Assembly (NCBI GenBank): GCA_010015675.1
Contig: ML977038.1
Location: forward strand, 62,001-126,000
Reading direction: 5' to 3'
Source: Byssothecium circinans
Taxonomy: Eukaryota; Ascomycota; Dothideomycetes; Pleosporales; Massarinaceae
DNA: 64,000 bases
Made by a program: the position numbers and the translations under genes. The notes under the pieces are model-generated. The model saw nothing but the letters and a program-made list of their open reading frames with translations. It was not told the DNA's origin and did not search any database. Positions 1 through 16,660 of the stretch are shown piece after piece. Within the stretch, counting starts at the first letter, position 1. Every line of letters starts with the position of its first letter.

Positions 1-113
1 ATCTCTCGTCGTTTCGTCCGTCTAGTTATCGATTCAGGTTTGAGCTCGGCACTGAAACTCTCTCCCATGACACTTCAATACACGCCACGCTGATTTCGAA
101 CTGATCTGTCTAA

Positions 114-2194
114 ATGGCTCCTATGGTTGAAAAAGAGCACGATGCTCACAGCAGCAACGACTCGAAGCTTATCGACGAAGCGCAGAATCAAGAAACTGTC
201 CTTCCTGTCGACGACCTCCCAGATCCCGATGCGGGACTAAGCGAAGAGGAACGCGCTGCCATCGTGTGTCTTCCTCTCTCGCTCTCTCTCTCTAATTCAA
301 GAATCTAAAGCCCAAACTAACATTGCACAAAGGACCGAAAACTTCTCTGGAGACTCGACCTCAAGCTGATCCCCTGGCTTTCCTTCCTCTACCTAATATC
401 TTTCCTCGATCGCACAAACATTGGTCCGTTCCCTCTCCAATCCGTTCTTTTAACCCTTAACCCTGTACACCGAGTCTAACCCACCACACAGGCAATGCCA
501 AAGTCGATGGACTCCAAGAGGATCTCCACCTCTCCGATAGCCAATACAACTCCACACTAACCATTTTCTTCATCTCCTACTCGCTCTTCGAACCTCTCAC
601 TAATATCCTCCTCAAGAGAATGCGACCAAGTATCTTCCTACCGATCATCATGGTATGGTGGGGGATCTGTATGACGACTATGGGGCTTGTGCATAATTTC
701 GCGGGGTTGATGACTGCGGTAAGTTCAAGCGCCATCTACGTAGCAGAGAAGAGGGATTAAAAGGGCTGGTGTGTATAGTATTTGGGAGGCTGATGGGTAA
801 CAGCGTTGGTGGCTCGGTGTCGCAGAAGCAGGGCTCTTCCCCGGCGTGAATTACTACCTTAGTTGCTGGTACAAGAGATCTGAATTCGGAATCCGCGCCG
901 CCATCTTTTTCTCCGCTGCTGCACTCGCTGGATCCTTCGGAGGTCTGCTTGCTGCCGCCATTGCACAGATGCGTGGTATAGGAGGGAAACCGGGATGGGC
1001 GTGGATTTTTGTATGTCCCCCTTTGGCACTCTCCGGCCTTCCCCTTCTTTCTTCCCCCTTGAACTGACAACTCTCAAGATCCTCGAAGGTCTCGCGACTA
1101 TCCTCGTTGGCATCGTAAGTTACTGGATGGTGCACGATTTCCCTGATGAAGCGTCTTTGTGCGTATATCCCCTCCCCTCTCCCTACTTTTCCTCTCCATT
1201 CCCATCTTGCACTCATTCTGTCCGTTCTCCTATGCCACACGCACTCATCCACTCAACCCCAAAACCTATTCCTTCTTCCTCTACCCCATCGTCCACTCTT
1301 CCCCTCCCCTCTTCCTTCCACCACAAAACACCCCACTAACGCCATCCCCCAGCCTCTCCCCCAGCGACCGCACCCGCGTCCTCCGCCGCCTCCGCGCCGA
1401 CAAACAAGCCTCCGCAAACCACGAATCCTTCAAAATGACCTTCTTCTGGGCCTCAGTCAAAGACTGGAAAACCTGGCTCTTCGCCATCATCTACATGGGC
1501 GCCGACGGCTCCCTCTACGCCTTCTCCCTCTTCCTCCCCTCCATCATCGCCGGTCTAGGCTACACCTCCACGACCGCGAACTTACTCAGCGTGCCGCCGT
1601 ACGCCGCCGCTGCGATCGTCACAGTGCTGGTGGGATGGCTGGCGGATCGTACGCGCCAGCGCGGACTTTTTAATATCTTTGTGAGCTTGTTTGGGATTGC
1701 GGGGTTTGCAATGCTTTTGGGGAGTGGGAGGCCCGGGGTGCAGTATGCGGGAACCTGTAAGTTTATCTCCCATTCCCGTCCCTTTTCCTTCGTCCCCAAC
1801 TAACAACCAAACTAAACAACCCCCAGTCCTCGGCGCAATAGGCATATACCCCTGCATAGCAAACACCATATCCTGGGCCTCCAACAACGTCGAAGGCGTC
1901 TACAAGCGCGGCGTCACCCTCGGCTTCGTCATCGGCTGGGGCAACCTCAACGGCGTCGTCTCCTCCAACATCTACCGCGGCCGCGATAAACCGCGCTACT
2001 TCCTCGGCCATGGCGTCGTGCTGGCTTATCTGGTGCTGTGGCTGTTTGGCGGGAGTATCGTGACGAGGCTTATGTTGGCGAGGGAGAACGGGAAGAGGAG
2101 GAGGGGGGAGAGGGAGGGCTGGGTTGAGGGCAGGGGGGAGAAGGAGGTTGAGGCGCTGGGGGATCGGAGGCCGGATTTTATGTATATGATTTAG
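114..2194 (+). CDS. MFS transporter, anion:cation symporter (Dal5/Tna1-like) family
   Basis: Plasma-membrane carrier of the fungal ACS branch of the major facilitator superfamily, whose members import small organic anions and vitamins such as allantoate, nicotinate or pantothenate; the substrate cannot be told here. Seven exons join in phase: 114-263, 333-423, 492-718, 804-1010, 1079-1158, 1353-1756 and 1827-2194, giving 508 residues. Family marks visible after splicing are SFLDRTNIGNAK near residue 75 (loop after the first helix), LGVAEAGLFPGVNYYLS in the middle of the first half, and KRGVTLGFVIGWGNLNG in the second half. The N-terminus is acidic and cytosolic; the C-terminal tail is basic (GKRRRGERE). 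The ATG at 114 is the first in frame and only 113 bp of upstream sequence lies in the window. Convergent with CYP51. Certain at superfamily level, good at family level. Confidence 0.9.
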
Positions 2195-2605
2195 GGGGGT
2201 GGAGTGCGGTGGGATGGGATGGGGTGGTGGTTGTGAGGGAAGGCAGCTGGGGTGCGTGGACAGAGAAGGTGTGTACAAGGTTGGAGATTATTGTGCGGAG
2301 GAAGTGTAGATTGGCTTATACAGTAGATGAACTCTCGGAACGACGGTTATGTTTGAACGAAGAATTTATTCGACAGCGTGACGTTCGACATGTGCGATTA
2401 TGTATGGTGCATCTAGTTACTTCCATTATTACCATGTTCCAGTCATTACAGTAATACTTGAGTGCTCAACACGCTCAAAAAAAAATCTAGACCATCCAAC
2501 AGTGCGGTTCAGCATCCACTGCTGGATTGGATAAGAATAGAATCCCCCTTTTCCCTCATCCATTTCCCCGTTCATCCCAGCTAATAATATAAACTTGCAA
2601 TCCTC
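2195..2605. other. Convergent 3' intergenic stretch
   Basis: Shared 3' region of the MFS transporter and CYP51. The first part is G-rich, the middle AT-richer with an A-run near 2478. No further gene is seen. Confidence 0.6.
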
Positions 2606-4303
<1,698 letters not shown>

Positions 4304-4865
4304 GACGCCAGAACAGAGGGGAAAGAGGCACTCGGGACTGGTTGCGAGGATCAAGGAGGGTTCAAGTTGTTAATAAATTTCCGAGTTCATGGAACGCTCG
4401 GGCCACTCCCTTCCGCGGTCGCACCTGCCCGCCTGCCAGGGACGCCTGCTTGGCACTGCCGACGGCCAATCACGCGTCAAGCGACGCAGTCACACCATGA
4501 ACTGACGACGCAACCATCGCCTCCACCGTACCCAGCATCACACGATTGGTCCACGGGTGGCTCTGCGCAGCGGCGGTGAAGTAATCTCCATTAGGTTGAC
4601 GCACAGCAGCCTGAATTAACCTATGCAATGCTAGTGCTGTACTCTTGCGTCTCGAGCGTTGCTGCTGCGTGGCTGCTGCGTAGTCCACGAAGACGCCTGA
4701 AAGGACCCCCCTACACATACTTGGGTAAGTCGCTGTACCCGAAACCACAATATAAGCGGACGCCAACGCCCACCCAACCGGGAGACCGCTGGCACCAGAT
4801 CATCCTGCCGCGTTTGTGAGAGCGCCGGAACTCCCACACGAAAAATCTACCATGACAAAACCCTT
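4304..4865. other. CYP51 promoter and Chk2 3' region
   Basis: Between the CYP51 start and the Chk2 stop, both genes on the minus strand, so it should hold the CYP51 promoter. I see no duplicated promoter block of the kind found in azole-adapted strains and no gene. Confidence 0.5.
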
Positions 4866-7177
<2,312 letters not shown>

Positions 7178-9138
7178 CGTAGAGTGCAGGTCGTGGGACG
7201 TGTCGGAGAAAACCGCACTGCGGAAGAGGGTCGGTGGAAGGCTCGATTAGGGAGCGTCACAGCTCGTAAAGAGCATCTCTGTGAGTAGGGACAGAGGACT
7301 GCAGGATGAATGAGACTCGACTATGCCGACACAAGATTGTTGCCTCGCTGCTGCAGCTGGAGCGTGGAGAGGAGATGCCTAAGCTGCGCTAGGGCCGAGC
7401 TTTTGCTCGTGGGGGGAATCCATCACGGCAGGGTCAAGAATCGGGAGTGCAGGCCGGGCCGAATGATCTGACCCGGGAAATACGAATCGGTTGGGTTTCA
7501 CATCACAGGGGTGCATCCTGCATTGAGCATTGAAAAAACATCGATTGCAGACGAAGTCACATGTTCTTTGGGACTCCACACGCAACGTCCACATTTAATC
7601 GGACAGGATTATTTCTACACAATTTAGCTGGCAAGATCTTTCTTGCTGGCTCTGTATAGTAGACAACGGAGAGATGAACCCTTTCGTGTGCGCCGGTTTC
7701 TTTGCTGCCCACCCAGTCACACACGTTCACGCAGACTGGGAGTGGTGCAGTATGGTGTTCCGAATGGTGATGATGGATGTGTTCTAAGAAGCAGACGGGC
7801 GCCTTGATATACGACTGCTCTATCTTTGTCCTTCCAGCAGACGGTAGCTGAGCCCTCAATAGACTACCCCGACAGTCATCTCAAATTCACGTGCTGAGTT
7901 TGCTTCGGCACGAATTCCCACCAACGGAAACGCATGCACTGACCCATCACCCCACGATAGTGTTACAAAACCCTCAAGGTAGTACTAGACTCCTCGCCCA
8001 AACATCGTTGTTCTTTCTTAGCGATAGAGCGGTCCAGCTCACCTGACACGTGCTGCCTTTGTCCCCTTCCTCCCGACAAAGCGCACGTTGACCTGGTCTC
8101 GGGAATCAGTTTTTGCGGGGAATCGCTCACGATGTTTCCGTGAACAGGTATGGAAGAGACAAAGTCGACATTCAAAGCTCCTCTCCTGAAGATACAGGCA
8201 TAAGACCGGGCTATTTGACCGAAGAACTCCGTGGATTTGCTGCTGAAAGAGAGGAGAGTGATAAGTGAGTTGATCGTATCAGTGCCCTGAGAGTGGAGTG
8301 GCGGCGACAATCGAGTGAAGGAATGAGAGGGAGCTACGGGGCTGGATAATCTAGAAGTGCAGCTGCTATGGGCGAGAACAATCTTGACATAGACGTTGAT
8401 GTTGTTCTACGACGAGAGTAGCTTAGGCTCTGCAAATCATGTGAGCAAGAGATCCAACGATGAGCGTTGTTTTGAGCGTGCCGTACAGGCGGTGTCCAAA
8501 TGAACCTGATCCGGTATATCTGCATGCACGGGTGATGACCGTAGAGTAGCGTAACGTCTAGCAATCACGACGGGGCAATGCATTAACAAACATCCGAAGG
8601 GGGACGTGGAAATATATAATTGTCCATGTGGATCGATCAAAGAGTGCGTTTTTGCAACTTCGACCTTTGTTTGTTGACGACGAAATTGCTAGACTGTACC
8701 TATTCGCCTTTTCAAATATTTGACTTCCACATCGAGACCTGCCTTTCCCGGGCGTGCCCTGAACTGGGTGATACAAACGCTACACGCATCCACAATATCG
8801 AGAAACTGACTGAATCGTGAGCAACCTTCTTTTCCTTTCGGCAAGCCAACCTTGTCCTTCGTCGTCATTGCTCGGTTTGCTCTTTCCATGGCCGTTGTCG
8901 TTGCCCTTTTGTGCCTCGTGTAGCCGTGCCGCGACGTCAACTGGTCAGTGCGTAGGGAAGTGGGCTCTGAGAGAGCCGTTAGCGTTCACAAGAGCCATAG
9001 CTTGATAGAGAGTGTCCGGACAAGTGCTTCACAGGGCCTGCCGGCTCCTACCCATCGATCCCAAAGAATCCTCAAGAACACTTCCCAGCGTACAATTTCT
9101 CCCAAGACACCTTCAGCCTCCACTCTCAGAGTCTCACC
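7178..9138. other. Long divergent intergenic region, Chk2 / 2OG oxygenase
   Basis: About 2 kb holding the two divergent promoters. Short open frames on both strands here have no recognisable domain or splice logic and look like chance. A TATA-like run (aaatatataatt) near 8610 is not near a recognised start. Confidence 0.5.
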
Positions 9139-10397
9139 ATGGCCAATCTGACACCTCTTCCTTCAGATCCAGAATTCGGCTCGATGTCTGCAGTCGCTAC
9201 CCAGACCATATCTGCGCAGGCTCTTCCGCTCCTGAAATCCGTGACCGAGCCGTCCGTATTCCAGAGGACTGCGCAGCATGCCATCCAATTCAATCCCAAC
9301 ACCCATTTGGCGCCCATAGAGCCTCCCGAAGTGCTCAGAATGACTGATCTTGGGTACCCTGAGGATACTGGAGTGTCGCCTATGGCTGTCTCTAAAGCCT
9401 TCCAGCTGTTTACCCCTGAAGCTATCCAGGTAATGCGAGCAGAGATCTTTCAGCCGGCGGTGCACAAAAAGTGCAGCTTCAGCAGTAACCTAGCGGTTTC
9501 CCAGCTCCGCGGGTATGCAAAAGAGTGAGTATGTCTACCGTCGTTATGGTGCTGTTAGCTGATCGTGAGCAGATATGCTCCATTCACGTATGAGGCGTGG
9601 AACCACCCGCAGACGCTTGCAACCATATCCCGTATTGCAGGCGTTGAGCTAGTCCCGGTAATGGACTACGAGATCGGGCACATCAACCTATCGATGAAGA
9701 CGGAGGCTGAGACGCGGGAGGAATTGAGCATTGTCAATGAGCGCAAGCGCTTCCATACTGAGGACGAAGGCATTAGCGGCTGCCTGTGGGAAGGTGACAA
9801 GCCTATCGTCGGCTGGCACACCGATAGTTACCCTTTCGTGTGTGTGTTGATGTTGAGCGATTGTACCAACATGGTCGGCGGCGAGACTGCTCTTCGGAAG
9901 GCTGATGGCGATGTCTTGAGGGTGCGGGGTCCGACGCAGGTATGTTGCTGTTGTTTGTAGAGCCATTTTCGAATTGCTGATTGTAGTCATAGGGCTGCGC
10001 GGTCATCATGCAGGGGCGATACATTCTCCATCAGGCCATGCGCGCTCTTGGCGCCCAAGAACGCATTACATCCGTGACCAGCTTTCGTCCCAAATCGGCA
10101 TTTGTGAAGGACGACTCAGTTTTGAGAACGGTCCGACCGGTTTCCAACCTATCGGGACTATATTCTGGCTTCGCGGAATACCGTCTCGAGATGCTAGAAG
10201 AGCAGGTACGACAAGAGCGTCAGAGGCTAGCCGCCCGTCGGCGAGCCGGTGAGGAGTTCGATATTCTTGGACACAAACAGTTCCTTCATGGAGCTATTGC
10301 GTTCGCAGAGCACACCGATGGGGAGCTTATCGAGGATGGCAAGGTCCTGAAGGGATTCATTGAAGAGGTCGACCTCCCAGATGCGAGGATTGAGTAG
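9139..10397 (+). CDS. 2-oxoglutarate/Fe(II)-dependent oxygenase-like protein
   Basis: Probable non-haem iron oxygenase of a family widespread in filamentous fungi; substrate unknown. Three exons: 9139-9524, 9573-9939 and 9993-10397, giving 385 residues. The double-stranded beta-helix signature is visible: GWHTDSYPFVCVLML gives the metal-binding pair His211 and Asp213, and GRYILHQAMRAL supplies the distal His264. GGETALRKADGDVLRV between them fits the core strands. The C-terminal 90 residues are charged and helical. Splicing is supported because GYAKE/YAPF and GPTQ/GCAVIM join in phase and the unspliced frames stop at once. Ordinary secretion signals are absent, so a cytosolic enzyme is likely. 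It could act in amino-acid hydroxylation or secondary metabolism; nothing nearby decides. Confidence 0.75.
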
Positions 10398-10858
10398 GTT
10401 TCTGGCCTGGCGAAAGTGGATTTTTGCGTCTTTTCTTTTGGAATTTGGGGTTGCATGTTGGTGACGGCGTAAGACTGGGGTCGATATGCCGTCGTGGACA
10501 AGGTGTCATTCTGTGACATGTTCTTGTAAAGGGTGTAGCCATACATACTGCCGTAATGCAGGCAATCGCAGGCAATCGCAGGCAATCACAGTCAGCATGG
10601 GCAATCCGTGAATGAGGTCGGATCATCAGTCGGACCGGCTGGCAAGGGCCAGGGTGCGGGCGCCTAAGCAACCCAAGGCTCGAGACACTAGACGACTCCG
10701 CATAGTACGTACAAGTCAACCTCAGCGTTGAGCGGGAGTGAGAGTCTATCTGATTGTGGAATCTACGAGCGCCGCCTTCGCATGGGCTCTCGGACTTTAT
10801 CGCACCTCTCGCTGCATCTTATTCTCTCCTTCCCCCCCCTCCCCCGCTCGTGGTGGCC
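10398..10858. other. Intergenic stretch with CT-rich leader
   Basis: Holds the promoter of the next RING gene, including a pyrimidine tract at about 10825-10850 just before its ATG, and a 10-bp tandem repeat listed separately. No gene seen. Confidence 0.5.
10561..10590. repeat. 10-bp tandem repeat (three copies)
   Basis: Two copies of ggcaatcgca followed by ggcaatcaca. Confidence 0.85.
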
Positions 10859-13800
10859 ATGAGCACACCGATGCCTTCCCCGCCGACCCGCCCCAAGAAA
10901 TCGTCGTCGTCCATCGCTTCCCCCCATGGCGCCAGCAGCTCGCAAACAGCCGTGAACATGCCCTCGAGCAGCTCCACCGTCCGGGGCACCACGCCCTCTG
11001 CCAGCCGCACGTCCCTCAAGGCTGTCGAGAGTGACCGGCCCGCGCGAGCCGCCAGCAAAGACAGCCTCAAGCAGAAGATGGCCATCAAGACAGACGAGGT
11101 CCCACGGCCAAACAAGTCGGAAGAGGTGAGCTTGCGAGATGGACAATGGGACAAAGAACCGGTCGGCTAATGCCGCTCATGTAGCAACTGAAAGCACTGC
11201 GATCGGAATTCGATACTCTGCGCTCACACCTCACGTGCAAGATATGCGACCGCCTTCTCTACCAGCCCTTCACCATAGCTTGCGGACACACCTACTGCTA
11301 TAGCGTACGTCCCCAATTCGAGTATGGCATGGCTAGCCACTGACAGCTGCAGTGCCTCTGTACCTGGTTCGTCAACAACAAGGCCCGCAAGACATGTCCC
11401 GACTGTCGGACCGTGGTGAACCAGCCACCTGCCCCTGCCTATGTTGTAAGTACTGTGAGATGTCCCATGTCGCATGGTACTGATGTCTCCAGATCCGGGA
11501 GATGACCACTGTCTTCATCAGCCGCGTCGAGCTGCTGCCCACCGGCGAGACTATAGAACAGCACCTGAAATGGCACAAGGAAGAGGCCGATGCGGTGCAG
11601 CAAGACAAGGACAACACCGATAACCGCATAGGTGGCCTGTTCAAGGGCTGCTTTAAGACAGCACACCTTGCCCGAGGCGGCCATGCCCTCCATGCGATTC
11701 GAGACCAAGAAGACGGGGTGGAACGCTGCCCGGTTTGCTCGTGGGAGCTCGAGGACGGCGAATGCATACAATGCGGGCTCCTGTTCGACGACAATGGAGA
11801 GCTGACCTGGACCGATAGCTTCACTGGCTTCAGCGACATGGACGAAATGTCGGAGCATGACATGTCTGGCGAAGATCTCGACGCAGAAATGGACATGGAA
11901 GACGCAGACTTTGACGCCTATGATCCGCCGGATGGGTGGCCGGAGTACTATCCAGACGAAGGCAACTTCATGATGCAACGTTTTCTACAACACGGCATTC
12001 CTCCACACGGCGCATTCGCGCGCCGCCGACCCATGAGTCACAGCGAAGCTGGCAGTCGCCGGTCTTATACACAAAGCGTCGTCTCCGACATATACACGGA
12101 CGAGATGGACACTGTCGAAGAGGAAGACGAAGATGGCCTGGATGAAGACTCCTCTATGAACGACTTTCTTGACGATGAAGAAGGGGAGTCGGCGAGCTCT
12201 CAAAGTGCCTCATCGACCCTTAGTCAGACCCCACGGCCATCGAATGCAAGAGCGGGACCACAAGGCAGGAATCGACGCATTGTCGAGTCAGAGGCATCAT
12301 CCACCATCTCAAGTATCGTCGAAGAAGAGGAAGACGAAGAAGATGAGGGTCCAATTCGCAGAGGCCAGCGAAATCGAGCCCAAGCGCGCATACTACATCG
12401 TGCTAATGGTTCACGAGAGGCCAGCGGACCGCCATCATCAACATCCACAGATGCCTCCGTTGATGATCTAGACGAGGATACGCAGGCTTTGCTACAATCG
12501 GAGGGATGGATGCTCCAACACAATGGTCCGGACAACCAGGGAGAGGACGAAGACGATGATGACAGTGATGGAGGGAGAACGGCTGTTGGGTGGGACGCGA
12601 CCGCGATTTCCAATGATAGAGTACGAATGGGCGGTTCTCTGACACCTACTGCAGATCGACCCCGGCCTAATGGCACGATACGCCCACCCTCCCGGGTAGG
12701 GAACCCCCTACGTCGACGACCCTCCGTCCTCTCGTCTTCAACCGTGAACTACGAAGACGGAGAAGCTGACGATGACGATTCCGATTTGGACCATGACGGT
12801 GACATCAACATGGCAATGCACTCGTTACGCACCCGCCGTTCTCGGGTCCACATGCGCAATGCTGCTGCGTATCAAAACTTCAACAATCGTTTCACTGGCG
12901 GCCGTGGCCTTACCCAAGGTGGTCTGAACAATGGGGACGTCGAAGACAACTCGGATAATTCACAGCCTGACGACCAACAAGCTCGTTATAACCCACGCAT
13001 CAGCAGACTCTTCGCCGACCACCAGCGTGCTCTTTTAGAGATACAAAGGGGACCGCTTTTGGACCTTGAACCTCGCTCCATCACACCTATTGCTCGTCCT
13101 CGCACAGCTAATCGAAACCGACCCAGCCCCGCTCAAACATTTTCTCCTTTCGTGGCCCCAGCACCTGCACGTCTGCGAACGCCCAATATGAACAACTCAT
13201 CAAACTCAGCAAATAATAATCGCGCTCCAGTTTCTCCGCCTAGGCGAAATACACCTTCATATAGCTTAGCAGGAACTGTCAATGCCGATTCGACCACGGG
13301 TGCCCAGCGTCCGCCTTCAAGCTCATCGGCCAGTAATGCTTCGGTAGTCTTGACTCCCGGTACCTCTACGCCTACATCTCAGCGGTCGAACAGCATAGCA
13401 TCAGATGCATCAGTCGGAGCAACAATAGATATGGGCGATCGTCCACCAAGCCGTGTTAGTGCAAGGCCACCCTCAGCCTCGGGGAGACGCAACTCTGCAG
13501 GGTTTTCGCCAGTATACCCCAATTTTCCTCACACAAATGTCGGGTTGAATATCCAGGGTCGCATTTTCCCTCATCAAGCACTGGGGAACCCCTGGGGTGC
13601 TTTCGTCCAACCGCGCGGTGTCAGAGTTCGCAACTCACGTCAAGTGCTTAGAGAGCAATCCTCAACGGCTACACTTCGGCCAGCTAGCTCACGCGTCAAC
13701 TTGCGAGAAGGCCTTACTTCACCTCAAGGCGTGAGACCGCAGGTTTCCCGCATCGATTTGCGAACCCAGCCGTCCCGCCGCCGACTAAATAATCAAAGCT

Positions 13801-14360
13801 CTACACGCACACTACGGGCAAGTGAGCACGCCCGACCACCACAATCGCCTTCCGCACCCACTCAGACTCCCACTCAAGTCGAGGGTCCACAGCATCCAAG
13901 CCGGCTCTCGCGGGAAGAGACGACTGCTCGTGCGCGTGAACTTGTCAATAACAGGAGACTAGCGCTTGAACAGTCCGGTCCAGTCCCCTCGCGCAACAAC
14001 CCTTTCGTCCAGGGTTTCCGCCGCCCCGCAGCCGAGGTTCATGCTTCCACGGGAACCGCAAACGCAGCACATCATACACGGAGCAACTCTAACGAGTCTC
14101 TCAATAGCGGTTCGTCGCACACCATCTCAATGACACCCCCGTCTCCTAGACTCTCTCGGCAGCGAAGCAATCGACATATTGGCGCGGCCCCGCCTGGGAT
14201 CATATCTCCAACACTCGGAGCTTTCCAATCGCCTGCAACAACTTATACCAACAACTATTTCCGTGGAAGACAGAATCCCTTAGGGGGTTCTGCTTTCGAG
14301 ATGCCACTTGACGCCAATGCCCGCGGCATGAGTCCCATGGTGGCAACTTCGCTCATCTAA
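10859..14360 (+). CDS. RING-finger protein, probable E3 ubiquitin ligase with long disordered tail
   Basis: Four exons in phase: 10859-11125, 11185-11304, 11353-11445 and 11493-14360, giving 1115 residues. A Ser/Pro-rich N-terminus of about 90 residues leads to a C3HC4 RING at about 105-150 (CKIC, ACGHTYC, CLCTWF, CPDC). A helical segment follows (HLKWHKEEADAV), then a second four-cysteine cluster at residues 239-254 (CPVC...CIQC) that looks like a zinc ribbon. The remaining 850 residues are low complexity: first acidic (EEEDEDGLDEDS, EEEEDEEDE), then Ser/Arg/Pro/Asn-rich. RING proteins of this form normally pass ubiquitin from an E2 to substrates; the substrate is unknown. The ATG at 10859 is the first ATG in frame; an upstream extension of the frame begins with TTG only. 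First of three RING genes in a row. Confidence 0.85.
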
Positions 14361-15070
14361 ATTTTCTTTCTCCAAGTCAACAAAGTCAGCATTTTCCAGG
14401 CTTTTCACCTTAGGTCTCTGTGTGTCTACCAAGACCGAAAATTCACTCGTTGTGTCTATTTCTTTTAGCTGCGGGTAGGTCTGCATGGGATCGTTCACGA
14501 GCTGTATATGACCACGACCAATTCTTGCATTGAGGACAGCGATATGGTTCAGGTTTATGGGCATTTTCATCGGCGTTGGTCATCGTTCTGGAGGCATTAT
14601 ACCATTGGCATACGCCGGACTGGCTTCATGCACTCGCTGGAGGGCACGGTCTGTAACTTAGTCTGTGGGGTTTAGCGGGCGTTCTCCTAATACCAAAATC
14701 ATCACGTTCTTGAAGGCTTTTCTATTTCAGTCGTGCGAATATTCACATTTGCCTGGCGTTGCAAAATCGCCCACGCAGTTGTTTTGTTAGTGCCTCATCT
14801 ATTAGCAGTCACCGATTGCGAGCATTGAAATTGTGAGTGCGTAATCCACACACGTGTTAATACTGCTAATCAACGCAACCAAGGCAAAAAGTATGCTCTT
14901 GCAGTATAAAATTATTCTATCAACATCCTTCACACGCCAACTCTTACCATTAACTACCATCCAGCCCTCCACCTTTATATCTACGAAGCAAATCACTAAG
15001 GCGTACAAACACATCATTCCCAGTAGTGGAATCACGTTGGGGTCGCAATTTAGCTGATCCTCCTCCAGGG
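14361..15070. other. Intergenic (convergent 3' ends)
   Basis: Shared 3' region of two RING genes. AT-richer near 14850-15000, with TATA-like and ATTA runs. No gene seen. Confidence 0.5.
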
Positions 15071-16660
15071 CTATCTCCTAGCTCTATCCATTGCAGGACT
15101 TACAGGACCATGGACACTGAAGATTTCATTCAGAGTCACAACATTGATCTGACCGGTCCTCAGGTTTCGCGCCAGGATGGTTCCACCCGACATTGAAAGG
15201 GCGAATAGGTCGCCGGTTACGGAGTCGTGGACGAGTGCGGGCTCGGTTTCAATCGCGGGACTTGAGCTTGTGGGGTCGGCTGTTGGAGTTTCCTGTGGGA
15301 GTGCGTTGTTGGGCGAGCTCCTGTTGCTGCGTTCGCCACTGCCACTGGGTAGGGAGTCAAAACTTGACAGACGCCGTAATGAAGGTCGGCGCCACCAATG
15401 GTGACGATCTCGATGGTTACGTGGACGCCCAAACGCGTCTACGTCCTCGAATCGATAGCCCGCCAAATCTTCCTCCCAGCGATGAGGGGTGAATAAAGCA
15501 TCATCCTCATCCTCTCCCATTTCCCTCCGCAATTCCGTCATCATGAGTTCTTGCGCCACCCACATAGAAATCACATTCGCAACCAGCCAATCTAACGCCT
15601 GACTTCTATTAATTTCAGCAGCGTAGTCGCGAAGGTACTGATCAATTCGTCCTTGGAGTGCATTGACGAGTTGGACAGCCGGCATCTCGCGGCCTTGAAG
15701 GATGTGGATGAGGCGGTACAGGATAGCGAATACATGCGGAAGAATAGGATCAAGCAGCAGGAGTGCAAACCCTGGATACCGACCCCGTTCATCCAACGGT
15801 ATATCCTCCAAAATCCTCCCCAGGTACCGCGAAAACGCCCGCGCTTCCCGGCCCCAGCGTATATACCCACTGGTTCTCGGCCACCGGATCACGGGAAGCC
15901 ATGTTGTGATGTTAATACCCCTTGTTATGCCCGTCTGCTGCAGCGCTGTGCGAAGGAAGAAGGCAAGCAGGCGTCGCCCCATGCCAAATCGTCGATGCGG
16001 ACTGTGTCTGTTGTTGGGTCGAAGTTGCGGGAGTGGTTTAGCAGCGCGCGGAGAGGGGTACTTTCGATATTGCCCCGGCTGCGAGGGTAGTTTTCATAGC
16101 GCAGTTCGGAGGTATTGTCGTATCCGTGGCGTGTGTAGAAGAGCCTTTCCCGGCAGAAGGGGCAGGTGTTGCCACCTTCACGGGCCCAGCCTGTCGGTGC
16201 GGTTAGTAGTGCTCTGCGTATTGGGACCAGAATACGGAAAATTTTGTGGAGGTTTGAAACTCGGTTGTAAGGATTGGTATTACCTTCTCCTCATACAAGC
16301 TTCGCCAATGACATGCGCCCCGGAGCAAGGTAATGTAACCGCTCTGTCATTGTCGTAATTCGCTGGCTCTTCCTCTCTTAAGAGTAATGGCAAGGTATTG
16401 AAAAGCTGAGCTGTCTGAGATTCGGATCTAGGGGCTGGCGTACGGGTGGCTGTGGAATAAGTCACGCGGCAGATAGGGCATTCTGCGCCGGGAGAAAGAG
16501 TGGAAGGATCTACGGGTTCTAGAGAAGAGAGAAAAGCGGTGTATGGGGGCAGGGTGTGTGTAAAGGAGATAGAGTTTGAACGGGAAGAGCCTGATGATAG
16601 TGACCAGGTCGCGTCAGAGGTGTGGTCTGAGTCGAAGCTGGAGATTGAGGTCGTAGACAT
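15071..16660 (-). CDS. RING-finger protein with C-terminal helical region
   Basis: Start at 16660 (MSTTSISSF). Exon 1, 16660-16297, carries CPIC and LPCSGAHVIGEAC. Donor GTATGAGG at 16296 and acceptor at 16191 restore GEACWAREGGNTCPFCRERLF, completing a RING whose two halves lie on separate exons. The frame of this second exon does not run into the long downstream frame (15982-15071). A 116-bp intron (16061-15946) with GT-AG ends and correct phase would join them and give 455 residues. Alternatively one base is missing in the run of four C at about 15977-15980. The downstream part has hydrophobic helices (GFALLLLDPILPHVFAILY) and a Ser/Asn-rich tail, so membrane association is possible. The RING has the same form as that of the neighbouring pseudogene. 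A ubiquitin-ligase role is inferred from the RING only. Confidence 0.7.

Noticed and set aside
11439..11978. 179-codon minus-strand frame with hydrophobic stretches
   Set aside because: Antisense to the RING gene; no family and no splice support.
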